Counted from the stretch's first letter, positions 16,835 through 26,749 are shown. The stretch is 64,000 nucleotides of DNA from Cyclobacteriaceae bacterium (GCA_016787565.1 JAEUUG010000009.1:62001-126000); one strand, 5' to 3'. The notes: generated by a model not told the origin, from the sequence alone. A program made the numbers and translations.

Positions 16835-18157
16835 ATGCAGGATACCCGAAACGAACACGCTGACTATTTAAAGAACCTTTCCATTACTGAGCTCAACCCC
16901 ATGCAGGAATCTGTGCTGGAAAGAGCCTCTGTTTCCAGCAATCTGATGCTGCTTTCGCCCACCGGATCAGGCAAAACCCTGGCCTTTTTACTTGCCCTGC
17001 TCGATAAATTTCGCGTCAATGAAGCAGGTGTTCAAGGTATCATTGTTGTTCCTTCACGGGAACTGGCTCTTCAGATTGATACTGTTTTCAAATCCATGAA
17101 AACTATGTACAAAGTAACGTGCTGTTATGGTGGTCATTCCTTCCAAACGGAACAACAAAGTTTACGGGAAGCACCTGCACTCATGATTGCTACTCCTGGC
17201 AGACTGGCCGATCATATTGCTCGTGATTCGTTTGATGCCTCAACAGTTAAGATTGTGGTATTGGACGAATTCGATAAGTCACTTCAGATGGGTTTTCATG
17301 ATCCACTCAAGATATTATTCAGAACACTGAGTGGGAAACAACAGCATATTCTCACTTCGGCTACCGCTATGGATGCGCTTCCGGATTTTATGCCATTTAA
17401 AAAAGTTGACACATTAAATTTTTTGGTGGACGATGCTGAGACCAACTTAAAATTGAAAATTGTTCGAACTAGTAGTGCGGATAAAGTGGAAATGTTGATG
17501 CGCCTGGTTGCCAGCTTTAATCAGGAGGTATGTCTGGTGTTTTGTAATCACCGCGAAGCGGTAGAGCGAATCAGTGCGCTCTTCACCAGTCATCGGTTTG
17601 AACACGGTATGCTTCACGGTGCTATGGAACAGATTGACCGGGAGAAGAGTATTATTCGCTTCAGGGGTGGAGCGCACACCGTGTTAATTTCAACTGATCT
17701 GGCTTCGCGCGGATTAGATATTCCGGAGATCAGACACATCATACATTATCAATTGCCCATGAACGAGGAAGCATTCGTCCATCGCAATGGAAGAACAGCC
17801 CGCATGCATGCATCAGGCGAAGCGTATCTGGTCGTAGCCGATGATGAGACATTACCAAAATACATTAATCAGGAATTAGAAGAGTTGACCGTTGATCGAA
17901 AATTGAAACTACCACCACCTCCTGTTTATGCGTGTTTGTATATCAGTGCGGGTAAAAAAGAAAAAATCAGTAAGGGTGATATCGCAGGATTGCTGATGAA
18001 AAAGGCCGGATTACAAGGCGATGAAGTCGGATTAATTACCATTCTGGATCATGCAGCCTATGTCTCGGTTAAGCGTTCGCTTGTGAACAAGGTGCTGGCC
18101 AGTGTAAAGGATGAGCGGCTGAAAAAATTGAAAGTTAAAATTGAAATTGCCAGTTAG
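16835..18157 (+). CDS. DEAD-box RNA helicase, DbpA-like
   Basis: A 440-aa ATP-dependent RNA helicase. Q-motif LNPMQESVLE, motif I SPTGSGKT (residues 41-48), Ia VPSRELALQI, motif II DEFD (144-147, where most relatives have DEAD), motif III TSAT, motif V STDLASRGLDIP and motif VI HRNGRTARM. The last ~75 residues (VYACLYISAGKKEKISKGDI, then EVGLITILDHAAYVSV) match the DbpA RNA-binding domain, which in Escherichia coli targets hairpin 92 of 23S rRNA during large-subunit assembly. The likely role is ribosome assembly. The Ala to Phe change in motif II is unusual but keeps both acidic residues needed for magnesium and ATP hydrolysis. Confidence 0.9.
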   Translation: MQDTRNEHADYLKNLSITELNPMQESVLERASVSSNLMLLSPTGSGKTLAFLLALLDKFRVNEAGVQGIIVVPSRELALQIDTVFKSMKTMYKVTCCYGGHSFQTEQQSLREAPALMIATPGRLADHIARDSFDASTVKIVVLDEFDKSLQMGFHDPLKILFRTLSGKQQHILTSATAMDALPDFMPFKKVDTLNFLVDDAETNLKLKIVRTSSADKVEMLMRLVASFNQEVCLVFCNHREAVERISALFTSHRFEHGMLHGAMEQIDREKSIIRFRGGAHTVLISTDLASRGLDIPEIRHIIHYQLPMNEEAFVHRNGRTARMHASGEAYLVVADDETLPKYINQELEELTVDRKLKLPPPPVYACLYISAGKKEKISKGDIAGLLMKKAGLQGDEVGLITILDHAAYVSVKRSLVNKVLASVKDERLKKLKVKIEIAS

Positions 18158-18223
18158 GACGTCTATAGCAATTTCATCATCTGTCACTTTTCAAATCCAA
18201 ATTATCTCGCTAATTTTTAAGTC

Positions 18224-21166
18224 ATGTTGACTCCGAAATCGCCATACCCTTTTATGCTATGCTGCATGGTGGCTTTGTTGCTATCCTGTAAAGACAAAAG
18301 CAATATCCCGCAAGGTTTTCAAATCGAATCTGGCTTCCAACTCGAGCTTGTTGCGCATGAACCCATTATCGCTGACCCGGTAGACCTTGAGTTTACGGAG
18401 ACAGGCGATGCCCTGGTGTTGGAGATGCCCGGCTATCCATTCGAAGATCAGCAAAGCCGTATCGTTTTGTTGAAAGACAGCAATCGCGATGGCGTGTACG
18501 ATGAACGGTTACTCTTTGCTGAAAATTTACAATTGGCATCTTCCATCATGCCTTATAAAAATGGGGTGCTGGTAGCTGCACCTCCTTACTTACTTCACGT
18601 AAAAGATATTGATCGTAACAACATGGCAGATGCTGTGGATACGCTCATGGGCGGATTTTCAACCGGAAACTTACAGCATAATTATAATGGACTAACCTAT
18701 GGGCTGGACAATTGGATATATGCTGTAAATGGAGGCAACTCCGGCCAACCGTACTGGTGGGGTGATACCACAACGGTGATGGACTTACGCGGAGAGGATT
18801 TCAGGTTCAACCTCGAAAAAAAAGTAATGGAAAGAATAGGTGAATCTTCCGGAGGTTTTGGCCTTGGCATGGATGAGTGGGGGCACCTGTATGAAACGCA
18901 TAACCTCACACACATTTCGCACCTCGTATTTCCGGAGCGCTACCGCGATGGTATGCACCTTATCATGGATCATACGCTTCACAATATTTCTGATCATGAA
19001 GAAAATGGCCTGGCCAGAATTTACCCCATCGGTGAGCAGGAGTCGCGCGTAAATCACCCGGAGCAGTCGGGTTATTTTTCAGGTTCGTGCGGCATTACCT
19101 ATTATGGTGGTGGGGCATTTGGCCCAGCGTATGATCAAACGGTTTGGGTAGCCGATGTCGTGCTCAACCTTATTCACGTTGATAAAGTCAATGCATCCGG
19201 ATCTTCCATGTCGGCCTCGCGAATGCTCGATAAAAAAGATTTTCTCGCCAGTTCAGATCGATCTTTTCGTCCGGTGAATATGACGGTTGGTCCGGATGGT
19301 TCCCTCTATATAGTTGATATGTATCGTCAGGTCATTGAACATCCGGAATGGATTCCGGATGAGATTGAAAAGGATTTAGATTTAGAGGCGGGTAAGGATA
19401 AAGGCAGGATTTATAAGATCAGTCGAGCCGAAACGAATTCAGTTCCATTCGATTTTGAAAAATTCAGGAGCGTGGAAGGGATGATTTCAGCGTTACGTAA
19501 TTCCAATCAATGGGTACGAAAAACCGCCCACCGATTACTGGTAGATCACATCTTTAATGAAGATCAATTAGAATTATTGAAGGGACAATTGAAGTCTGAT
19601 TCTGAATTTGCCCGGCTTCATGCCTTATGGATTCTTGAAACAACAGGGAAGTTAGATGCCAATCAACTTTCAATAGCTTTACACGATGTTGCATCCGGTA
19701 TTCGTGAAAACGCATTGATCATATCCGAAAAGTATATCAATACAAATCAAGCTATCCTTCGGGAATGTCTCGCACTTTCACAGGATACACATCAGCGGGT
19801 GCGCATGCAAGCCGCGCTTACCCTAAGTACCATCAACAAGAGAACAGTTGAGGAAAACAAGCAGGAAATTTTAAAGGCTTTGCAAGGGTCAGCATCCATA
19901 ACAAATGATGAATGGAATACTGCGGCCCTCACACTGGCATCGAAGCATGTGACAACCGAACTCTTTATTGCATTAGCGTCCTCACCCGACAGGAAAAAAA
20001 ATGACGAACTACTTGGCGCATTAGCATTGAATGCCGGCCATGATCTTTCAACAATACAGTTGATACTAAAAGCACTGCACCAATCTAACATAAGTCAGAG
20101 TTTACAAGCAACTAGTATTAATAAACTAACAGCTGGCATTCAATCGGTCGGATCAGCCAATTTATTAATTCAATTTATTCAACCGCTAGAAAAGACGGGC
20201 GACTTAGCGGTTATTACGTCCCTGGCAACACTCCGAAAGAAACTTAATCTTTCACCATCTCCTGAATTTTTAAAATTCAGTTCAACGGCTTTGAAAGATG
20301 TAGTGGATAAATCTCTTCCAGACAGTATTCGAATTCAACAATTGTCGCTACTGGAGTTAGTGCCATATAACAACAAGTCGGCAGTACTCTTTCAATGTAT
20401 TCAAAATACGCAGCCCCTTAAACTTCAGGAAGGTGCTCTGCGGCAATTATCGACATATCCGGAACCCGAAATTGGCAAGCAACTCATCAAGCAATGGAAT
20501 GAATTAGGTCCGCAGGCGCGGAAGTGGGCAAGCGATCTACTGCTGTATATCGAAATCCACCACGATGCTTTGCTTACCGGATTGGAAGACGGAACAATTA
20601 ACATTGGTGAGATGAATTTTGATCTGGAGAGAAGGCGAACACTCTTATGGTGGACGGATAATGAAAATACAAAACGAAGGGCAGAGGCATTATTTTCAGA
20701 TGCCGGTGTTTTAAACCGTAAAGAGGCTATTGATAAAATGAAACCTGCGTTAACACTAACAGGTTCGGTGACAAAAGGAGCGACTGTGTTTGAAACCATT
20801 TGCAGTCAATGCCATGTTTATGGAACGAAAGGTCAGGATGTTGGTCCGGTACTCACCGAGATCAGCAGAAAAAGTAAAGAATCACTGCTACACGATATTC
20901 TTGATCCTAATGCTGCAGCCGATACAAAGTATATTAACCATCGTGTAGAAACATTAGCAGGTATTGTGCACATGGGAATTGTTGATTCCGAAACGGATCA
21001 ATCCATGGTGATCAAAAAAATGGGTGGTGAGAAAATCACAATCAATAAAACTGAAATAAAAAAATTTAATTCTCTAGGCTCATCGCTCATGATGGAGGGA
21101 TTGGAAAACAGTATGACACCACAGGACTTAGCCGACCTCCTTGCATTTTTACAAAATGGAAATTGA
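18224..21166 (+). CDS. PVC-type heme-binding lipoprotein (beta-propeller, HEAT repeats, cytochrome c)
   Basis: A 980-aa secreted protein with a lipoprotein signal (VALLLSCKD). Residues ~30-400 are a sugar-dehydrogenase-like beta-propeller (NGLTYGLDNWIYAVNGG, MTVGPDGSLYIVDMYRQVIEH), the family often called membrane-bound dehydrogenase or PVC-type heme-binding CxxCH protein. Residues ~410-780 are HEAT-like helical repeats (VRKTAHRLLVDHI, FARLHALWILETTG, VRMQAALTLS). A C-terminal class I cytochrome has CSQCH (Cys860, Cys863, His864) and ends in a helix with DLADLLAFLQNGN. The proposed role is periplasmic oxidation of a sugar or related compound with electrons passed to the fused heme; the cofactor and substrate are not known for the family. 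The MoaF-like lipoprotein gene begins 2 bp after its stop, so the two are coupled. Confidence 0.85.
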   Translation: MLTPKSPYPFMLCCMVALLLSCKDKSNIPQGFQIESGFQLELVAHEPIIADPVDLEFTETGDALVLEMPGYPFEDQQSRIVLLKDSNRDGVYDERLLFAENLQLASSIMPYKNGVLVAAPPYLLHVKDIDRNNMADAVDTLMGGFSTGNLQHNYNGLTYGLDNWIYAVNGGNSGQPYWWGDTTTVMDLRGEDFRFNLEKKVMERIGESSGGFGLGMDEWGHLYETHNLTHISHLVFPERYRDGMHLIMDHTLHNISDHEENGLARIYPIGEQESRVNHPEQSGYFSGSCGITYYGGGAFGPAYDQTVWVADVVLNLIHVDKVNASGSSMSASRMLDKKDFLASSDRSFRPVNMTVGPDGSLYIVDMYRQVIEHPEWIPDEIEKDLDLEAGKDKGRIYKISRAETNSVPFDFEKFRSVEGMISALRNSNQWVRKTAHRLLVDHIFNEDQLELLKGQLKSDSEFARLHALWILETTGKLDANQLSIALHDVASGIRENALIISEKYINTNQAILRECLALSQDTHQRVRMQAALTLSTINKRTVEENKQEILKALQGSASITNDEWNTAALTLASKHVTTELFIALASSPDRKKNDELLGALALNAGHDLSTIQLILKALHQSNISQSLQATSINKLTAGIQSVGSANLLIQFIQPLEKTGDLAVITSLATLRKKLNLSPSPEFLKFSSTALKDVVDKSLPDSIRIQQLSLLELVPYNNKSAVLFQCIQNTQPLKLQEGALRQLSTYPEPEIGKQLIKQWNELGPQARKWASDLLLYIEIHHDALLTGLEDGTINIGEMNFDLERRRTLLWWTDNENTKRRAEALFSDAGVLNRKEAIDKMKPALTLTGSVTKGATVFETICSQCHVYGTKGQDVGPVLTEISRKSKESLLHDILDPNAAADTKYINHRVETLAGIVHMGIVDSETDQSMVIKKMGGEKITINKTEIKKFNSLGSSLMMEGLENSMTPQDLADLLAFLQNGN

Positions 21167-21168
21167 TT

Positions 21169-21555
21169 ATGAAACTAGCTTTGCTCTTTACTTTTGGTGT
21201 GCTGCTGACACTGGGATGTCAACCAAAAAACACGGATGATGGAATTGACACACCCGAAGATTTAATTGGAAGAACAATTGAATATCAGTATGGCGAAAGC
21301 ATTTACCATGTTACGTTTGACTCCGATACTACCCTGCATTGGGAAGCGGTGGCAGGAGAGGAGAAAGGTGCGTATGAAAAGGAAACCTATGTACTGGAAT
21401 TCCTCGCCAGACAAACAATTTTTATCACCTGGGGTGAGGCCAATGGTATCGGTGTAAGCCAGGTATTGGATATTGAACGTGGTATTGTCTATAACCATTT
21501 GCTCCGTGGCCGATCCGTCAGTTCAGGAGATGGTAAAATCAGAATTCTACCATAG
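21169..21555 (+). CDS. MoaF-like lipoprotein
   Basis: A 128-aa lipoprotein (MKLALLFTFGVLLTLGCQPK, Cys17). The ATG at 21169 is preferred over the overlapping TTG at 21163. The mature part is a small beta-barrel-like protein with the segments GRTIEYQYGESIYHVTF, LHWEAVAGEEKG, FITWGEANGIGVSQVLDIERG and IVYNHLL, a pattern seen in MoaF-like (lipocalin-type) domain proteins. Those proteins bind small hydrophobic or aromatic ligands or are of unknown role. The start is 2 bp after the 980-aa heme protein stop, so it is probably translated from the same message and may bind that protein's substrate. Confidence 0.7.
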   Translation: MKLALLFTFGVLLTLGCQPKNTDDGIDTPEDLIGRTIEYQYGESIYHVTFDSDTTLHWEAVAGEEKGAYEKETYVLEFLARQTIFITWGEANGIGVSQVLDIERGIVYNHLLRGRSVSSGDGKIRILP

Positions 21556-21663
21556 TTACCTAAATTCTGATTCACTACTTGTCAACCATTTTGAAAGAAG
21601 GATAACTATTCGGTTTATCCGATGTTACATTGAACTTCATTTTATAACCACGGAGGAACACGC

Positions 21664-23712
21664 ATGATCAATCAAACAGAGCAGGAGGAGCGGGAATACC
21701 TTGAAACGATTAAAGAAAAACTGATGCTTGCCCTGAGGCGAATAGACCTCAGCGTAAAACAATTTTCTGAAGAACTGCGGCAAAACAAGCAATATATATA
21801 CGAACATCAATCCGGTATGGATGATGCCGATATGGTAGCTGCCGGACAATCCATTAACCGAATGGCTTTTACCGGGGAATCGGCTGTAGCCCAAAAAAGA
21901 AAGTTACTGAAACTGAGTCAGTCTCCCTATTTCGGGCGAATGGATTTTGAATCAGACGTAACATCCGAAAAAACTCCGGTATACATCGGGATGTATTCTT
22001 TTTCCGATGACAGAACTAATCTTATTTATGACTGGCGCGCACCCATCTCCTCAATGTTTTATGATTATGAATTGGGAGAAGCGTCCTATCAAACCCGGGT
22101 GGAGAAGATCAGCGGAATCATTCACCTCAAACGACAATACAGAATTCGCGAGGGCAGGATGGAGTTTATGATAGAAAATGAAGTCAACATCCAGGACGAT
22201 ATTTTACAAAAAGAACTGAGTAAATCATCAGATGATAAGCTTAAAAATATTGTCGCTACTATTCAACGTGATCAAAATGCTGTGATTCGAAATGAAACAG
22301 CTTCCGTCATGATTATTCAGGGTGTTGCCGGCTCCGGAAAAACTTCTATTGCCCTGCACCGGGTAGCGTTTTTACTGTATCGGTATCGCGAAAGTATTGC
22401 CGCACAGGATATTCTTATCCTTTCACCGAATAAAGTATTTGCCGACTATATCTCCAATGTTCTCCCGGAACTTGGCGAAGAAAATATCCCTGAGATGGGA
22501 ATGGAAGAACTGGCGGCTGAGGTTATGGAGAATAAGTTTGCGTTCCAGACTTTCTTTCAGCAGGTATCAGCTTTATTGGAACACAACGATGAATCGTTCA
22601 TTGCCCGTATCCAATACAAATCAACGTTTGCTTTTTTAAGTGCGTTGAATCAGTATATGATTTACCTTGAAAACAATTACTTCGAGCCAACAGAAATTCG
22701 CGTGGCCGGGGTGGTAGTTCCGCATCCGTTTATTCTGGAGCGTTTCAAATCATATCATCGCATACCATTGCTAAAACGGTTTAATGAAGTAGTAAAAGAT
22801 GTTCAACAGTATGTTCGAAGTGCTATACAGCGAAAGCTGAGCGGACAAGACAAAACCAAAATATGGGAAGCCGTCTCCAATCTCGGCAAGCGAAGCACAC
22901 CCTTTGATTTGTACAGAAACTTTTTTCATTGGATTGGAAAGAAGGAAATGTTCAAAATGTCGGAGACCGGAGAACTTGAATATGCCGATGTTTTTCCATT
23001 GATCTATTGTATGATCCGCCTGGAAGGGGTGAAGGTATACGACCACGTCAAGCATTTGATGGTAGATGAGATGCAGGATTATACACCGGTTCAATATGCA
23101 GTGCTATCGCGATTGTTCAAATGCAAAAAAACAATTTTGGGTGATATGACGCAGACCGTCAATCCCTACAGCGCATCCTCTGCCGAAAGCATGGAACAAC
23201 TTTTCCCGCAGGCCGATAGTGTAAAACTGTTTCGCAGCTACCGGTCAACTGTAGAAATTACAGCCTTTGCTCAACGTATAATTCCCAATCCCGATCTGGT
23301 ACCCTTAGAGCGACACGGATCGGTTCCGGCTGTGCAAGGCTTTGCTTCCAATGGAGAAGAGATTGAAGCCATTAAAAAACTTATCGTATCGTATAAAAAT
23401 TCAGGATATCATTCGCTGGGTATCATTTGTAAAACCACTGACCAGGCACAATATATTCAACATGAAATACAGATGCCCGAAATCAATCTGCTGACAGCCG
23501 AGAGTACATCTTTTAAAGAAGGTATTGTTCTCACCACGGTTCATTTATCGAAAGGGTTGGAGTTTGATGATGTCATCATTCCGTTTGCCTCTAACCGAAA
23601 TTACAATACGGATGTGGATAAGCGCATGCTGTACATTGCCGTTACCCGAGCCATGCACCAGCTTTCGCTAACGTATGCAAAAGAGAAGTCCAGGTTTATT
23701 CCGACAGCGTAG
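21664..23712 (+). CDS. helD: HelD-like RNA polymerase-recycling helicase
   Basis: A 682-aa superfamily 1 ATPase. The N-terminus is a coiled coil (residues 1-50, acidic and Glu/Lys-rich), followed by the segment YDWRAPISSMFYDYELG (~122-138), which is characteristic of HelD rather than UvrD/Rep. Walker A is GVAGSGKT (220-227), Walker B LMVDEMQDYTPVQ, and the late motifs include TVHLSKGLEFDDVIIP and YIAVTRAMHQL. HelD binds RNA polymerase and releases it from stalled complexes using ATP. It is most likely a stand-alone gene, preceded by a 108-bp spacer and followed by the glucan phosphorylase gene. Confidence in the family is high. Confidence 0.9.
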   Translation: MINQTEQEEREYLETIKEKLMLALRRIDLSVKQFSEELRQNKQYIYEHQSGMDDADMVAAGQSINRMAFTGESAVAQKRKLLKLSQSPYFGRMDFESDVTSEKTPVYIGMYSFSDDRTNLIYDWRAPISSMFYDYELGEASYQTRVEKISGIIHLKRQYRIREGRMEFMIENEVNIQDDILQKELSKSSDDKLKNIVATIQRDQNAVIRNETASVMIIQGVAGSGKTSIALHRVAFLLYRYRESIAAQDILILSPNKVFADYISNVLPELGEENIPEMGMEELAAEVMENKFAFQTFFQQVSALLEHNDESFIARIQYKSTFAFLSALNQYMIYLENNYFEPTEIRVAGVVVPHPFILERFKSYHRIPLLKRFNEVVKDVQQYVRSAIQRKLSGQDKTKIWEAVSNLGKRSTPFDLYRNFFHWIGKKEMFKMSETGELEYADVFPLIYCMIRLEGVKVYDHVKHLMVDEMQDYTPVQYAVLSRLFKCKKTILGDMTQTVNPYSASSAESMEQLFPQADSVKLFRSYRSTVEITAFAQRIIPNPDLVPLERHGSVPAVQGFASNGEEIEAIKKLIVSYKNSGYHSLGIICKTTDQAQYIQHEIQMPEINLLTAESTSFKEGIVLTTVHLSKGLEFDDVIIPFASNRNYNTDVDKRMLYIAVTRAMHQLSLTYAKEKSRFIPTA

Positions 23713-23811
23713 TTACAATTCCTCAAAATACTCTAACATAAAGTAGCAAGCTTTTCTAATAAACCTTTATTTTTACTTTAACGGTACTAAACGTTCTATA
23801 CTTTTCTCATC

Positions 23812-25434
23812 ATGGCAAACGATAAAAAATTACCAAGCGTGGCATACTTCTGCATGGAGTATGGCTTGCATAGCGACTTTAAGATTTATGCTGGAGGGCT
23901 GGGCATTCTGGCGGGCGATTATATGAAAGGAGCAAAAGATCATGGCTTTCCGATTGTGGGCATTGGTATTAAATGGAAACAAGGTTATACCGATCAGCGG
24001 GTTACGCAACAGGGAAAAGTGCTGGACACCTATCCGATCTATAAATATGAATTTTTAAAAGATACCGGTGTAATGGTCAGCGTAACGATCCGCGGCCGTG
24101 AAGTAAAATGCAAAGTATGGTTGTGTGAGGAGTTTGGCAATGCGCCTTTGTACTTGCTCGATACGGATGTTCCCGGAAACGAAGACAGTTGGATTTGTGG
24201 ACAGCTTTATGGATGGTTCGGTGAAGAGCGTATTGCCCAGGAAATGGTGCTGGGTATTGGTGGAGTAAAGGCATTACGGGCATTAGGAATAAAAAGCGAT
24301 GTCTACCATTTCAACGAAGGTCATGCTTTGTTCGCAGGCTTTGAACTCATGCGTGAAAAACTGGCAGCCGGTAAAACCTATGAGGAGGCCTTTGCTGCTA
24401 CGCGAAATGAAATTGTGTTTACTACGCATACCCCTGTGGTGCAGGGCAACGAATCACATTATATCGACAGGCTGCTTTACATGGGTGCCGACAACGGAAG
24501 CTTTACGAAAGGTCAGCTCAAGAAACTCGGTGGCTCTCCGTTTAACATGACTGTCGGGGCCTTGCGTTTGTCGCGTCATGCCAATGCCGTGGCGCAATTG
24601 CATGCAGTAACCGCCAATAAAATGTGGAATAAGGTAAAGGACCGCTCGGAGATTGTAGGCATTACCAACGCCATCCACAGGCCCACATGGGTTGACAACC
24701 GCATGATCACAGCTGCGGAGAAAGGTGGCGATATCTGGAATACGCACCAGGACAATAAGCGTAAATTACTGGAGTTTGTAAAGGAGCGCACAGGTGTGCA
24801 ACTGAAGGAAGATGCGTTGTTGATTGGCTTTTCGCGGAGGGCAGTTCCTTACAAGCGCAGTGATTTTATTTTCAGTGATCGCCCGAAAATTGATGCGCTT
24901 TTCCGAAGCGGCAAACTTCAAATCATCTTTTCGGGTAAAGCCCACCCACTCGATGATCGCGGAAAGGAGATCGTTGAAAACATTGTAGCGCTAACAAAAG
25001 AGTATCCTAACGCAGTTGTATTTCTGGAGAACTATGACATGAACATTGGCGCAGCCCTTGTTCGCGGCAGCGACATCTGGCTAAACAATCCGCGCAGGCC
25101 TCAAGAAGCAAGCGGTACTTCCGGAATGAAAGCGGCCATGAACGGTGTGCTCAACCTGAGTATCCTCGATGGCTGGTGGCCGGAAGCTTGTCAGCATGGT
25201 GTGAACGGCTGGCAGATTGGCGATGGATATGAAAACAAGAGTGACGAAAAACTAGATGCGCACGATCTAAAAGCCTTCTACAAAGTACTGTTAAAAGAAG
25301 TGGTGCCGTGTTATTATAACGATCGGACGAAATGGGTTGATATGATGAAGCAAAGTATCATCAGTACGAAAGACCAGTTTGCGGTGAAACGCATGCTGGA
25401 AGAATACTACGAAAAACTATACAGCGCGAAATAG
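23812..25434 (+). CDS. glgP: Alpha-glucan phosphorylase (GT35)
   Basis: A 540-aa cytoplasmic enzyme that removes glucose from glycogen-type alpha-1,4-glucans with phosphate, giving glucose-1-phosphate. It belongs to the short alpha-glucan family phosphorylase type. N-terminal segment: VAYFCMEYGLHSDFKIYAGG (glucan-binding side). Middle: HFNEGHALFAGFEL, FTTHTPVVQGNE. The pyridoxal-phosphate lysine is in GTSGMKAAMNG, followed by GWWPEAC. The ATG at 23812 gives a normal N-terminus; it lacks the ~100-residue DUF3417 extension found in some relatives. It is monocistronic, ending at a strong terminator. Confidence 0.93.
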   Translation: MANDKKLPSVAYFCMEYGLHSDFKIYAGGLGILAGDYMKGAKDHGFPIVGIGIKWKQGYTDQRVTQQGKVLDTYPIYKYEFLKDTGVMVSVTIRGREVKCKVWLCEEFGNAPLYLLDTDVPGNEDSWICGQLYGWFGEERIAQEMVLGIGGVKALRALGIKSDVYHFNEGHALFAGFELMREKLAAGKTYEEAFAATRNEIVFTTHTPVVQGNESHYIDRLLYMGADNGSFTKGQLKKLGGSPFNMTVGALRLSRHANAVAQLHAVTANKMWNKVKDRSEIVGITNAIHRPTWVDNRMITAAEKGGDIWNTHQDNKRKLLEFVKERTGVQLKEDALLIGFSRRAVPYKRSDFIFSDRPKIDALFRSGKLQIIFSGKAHPLDDRGKEIVENIVALTKEYPNAVVFLENYDMNIGAALVRGSDIWLNNPRRPQEASGTSGMKAAMNGVLNLSILDGWWPEACQHGVNGWQIGDGYENKSDEKLDAHDLKAFYKVLLKEVVPCYYNDRTKWVDMMKQSIISTKDQFAVKRMLEEYYEKLYSAK

Positions 25435-25453
25435 CAATATGTTCAAAAAGAAA

Positions 25454-25487
25454 CGCAGCATGTGTGAACCATGCTGCGCTTTTTTTT
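25454..25487 (+). terminator. Intrinsic terminator after glgP, probably bidirectional
   Basis: A perfect 9-bp stem CGCAGCATG/CATGCTGCG with a 7-nt loop is followed on the plus strand by eight T. On the opposite strand the stem is followed by TTTCTTTTT, so it can also end the convergent transcript from the gene at 25511-26749. It begins 19 bp after the glgP stop. Confidence 0.92.
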
Positions 25488-25510
25488 ACAATAAAATAGA
25501 CTAGCTCGAC

Positions 25511-26749
25511 TTACTCTCTTCCTCGCCTTTTCCCATTCGTTTGATCATTCACCTTATTTCGTTCGCTTTGAACGGAACGTTGAAGTTCCTTTTCTCTGGA
25601 AGAACCAATACGCTCGCGTTGAACATCAGGATGTTTTTGCATGGTCCTTGTTTCTTGCGCTGGCCTTGCTTCCCGATTATGGGTAGCCTGATTTACATCG
25701 GTTGATCGCTGGGATTTCCGTGACTCACCTTGACGTTGAAACTCCCGGGATGGTGAAGATGTTTCTTTATTAAAATCTGTTGCAGGTCGATTCCCGGAAT
25801 ACAACTCATTCCGGGTATTGGTAGATTTTCGTTCTTCACGCTCCCGACTGTAACTCCAATCGCTTCGTGGAGATGTTGAGCGATCCGGTTGTTGATTCGA
25901 TCGCGACCGCTCAGTGCTGAAATAGGAGTTATGTCTGTTACGTGTGTTGTCATAACTTCTTCCCTGATTATTTCTTCCGCGACTATCATCAGCAACATTG
26001 CGGGATGATCTGTAATGTGTTATCCGGTCATGATGACGGTTGTACACTACCACGGATGTTGTTCTGTATGGCCTGTAAATATGCTGCGCATACACAACAC
26101 GGTGGGTATAACATACTGTGTAGCGTGGTCTATAGGAATCCCACCAAGGACGATACACAACATACGCAACAGGTCGCCAGGGGCGCCACCACATTGGCTG
26201 CATATCATAATACCAGGGTGAAACCCATCCGGCATAATACGGACTGTAAACATATTGCACCGAGGGCCAAGTCCAGACATTCTCAACTGTACGAGCCGTG
26301 GTTGTTCCTGCATTCACGCGCACTTCCTGTGTGGGTTCGATAATGGTCTCGATACCATAGATATCCGCATCACCCGTAATCTGCAGAACGGCTTTTCCGT
26401 TGGCTAATTTCTCCAGTGCTATAACGGCTACATCCTGACTTTCTGTTTTGGACACGATAGCCTGGAGAATGAAGGCATGCACATTTCCTTCGTTGCGGTC
26501 AATCACCCGGATATAATCAATATAGCCATCACCGTTCAAATCAAGGTTGTTCAATTTTGCATCTGGCGAGTTCAGCTGTCGTTCGAATTCCTCCGGAGAG
26601 GCAGACTTTTTAAAAACTTCCAGCGCACCTTCCAGGCTAAAATGATCACCGGGTACTTCACTTTCGCTTACCTGACCCTGCACCGATATCCATCCCATCA
26701 ATAGGAAAAACAACGGTATCCTGATTCCATGAAGTGTTTTCATAAGCAT
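25511..26749 (-). CDS. Secreted protein with Trp/Tyr-rich centre and low-complexity basic tail
   Basis: A 412-aa protein, not a named family that I recognise. A Sec signal (MLMKTLHGIRIPLFFLLMGW; cleavage after QGQ) is followed by a folded part (~30-150) containing LDLNGDGYIDYIRV, a DxNGDGxID calcium-loop-like motif, and GNVHAFILQA. Residues ~150-240 are extraordinarily rich in Trp, Tyr, Pro and Arg (SPYYAGWVSPWYYDMQPMWW). The last ~170 residues are a disordered Arg/Ser/Asn/Gln tail. Similar proteins are frequent in Bacteroidota genomes. It may be an envelope protein whose aromatic/basic region binds polyanions or the outer membrane; this is inference. It is convergent with glgP and shares its terminator. 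Confidence 0.7.
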   Translation of the reverse strand: MLMKTLHGIRIPLFFLLMGWISVQGQVSESEVPGDHFSLEGALEVFKKSASPEEFERQLNSPDAKLNNLDLNGDGYIDYIRVIDRNEGNVHAFILQAIVSKTESQDVAVIALEKLANGKAVLQITGDADIYGIETIIEPTQEVRVNAGTTTARTVENVWTWPSVQYVYSPYYAGWVSPWYYDMQPMWWRPWRPVAYVVYRPWWDSYRPRYTVCYTHRVVYAQHIYRPYRTTSVVVYNRHHDRITHYRSSRNVADDSRGRNNQGRSYDNTRNRHNSYFSTERSRSNQQPDRSTSPRSDWSYSREREERKSTNTRNELYSGNRPATDFNKETSSPSREFQRQGESRKSQRSTDVNQATHNREARPAQETRTMQKHPDVQRERIGSSREKELQRSVQSERNKVNDQTNGKRRGRE

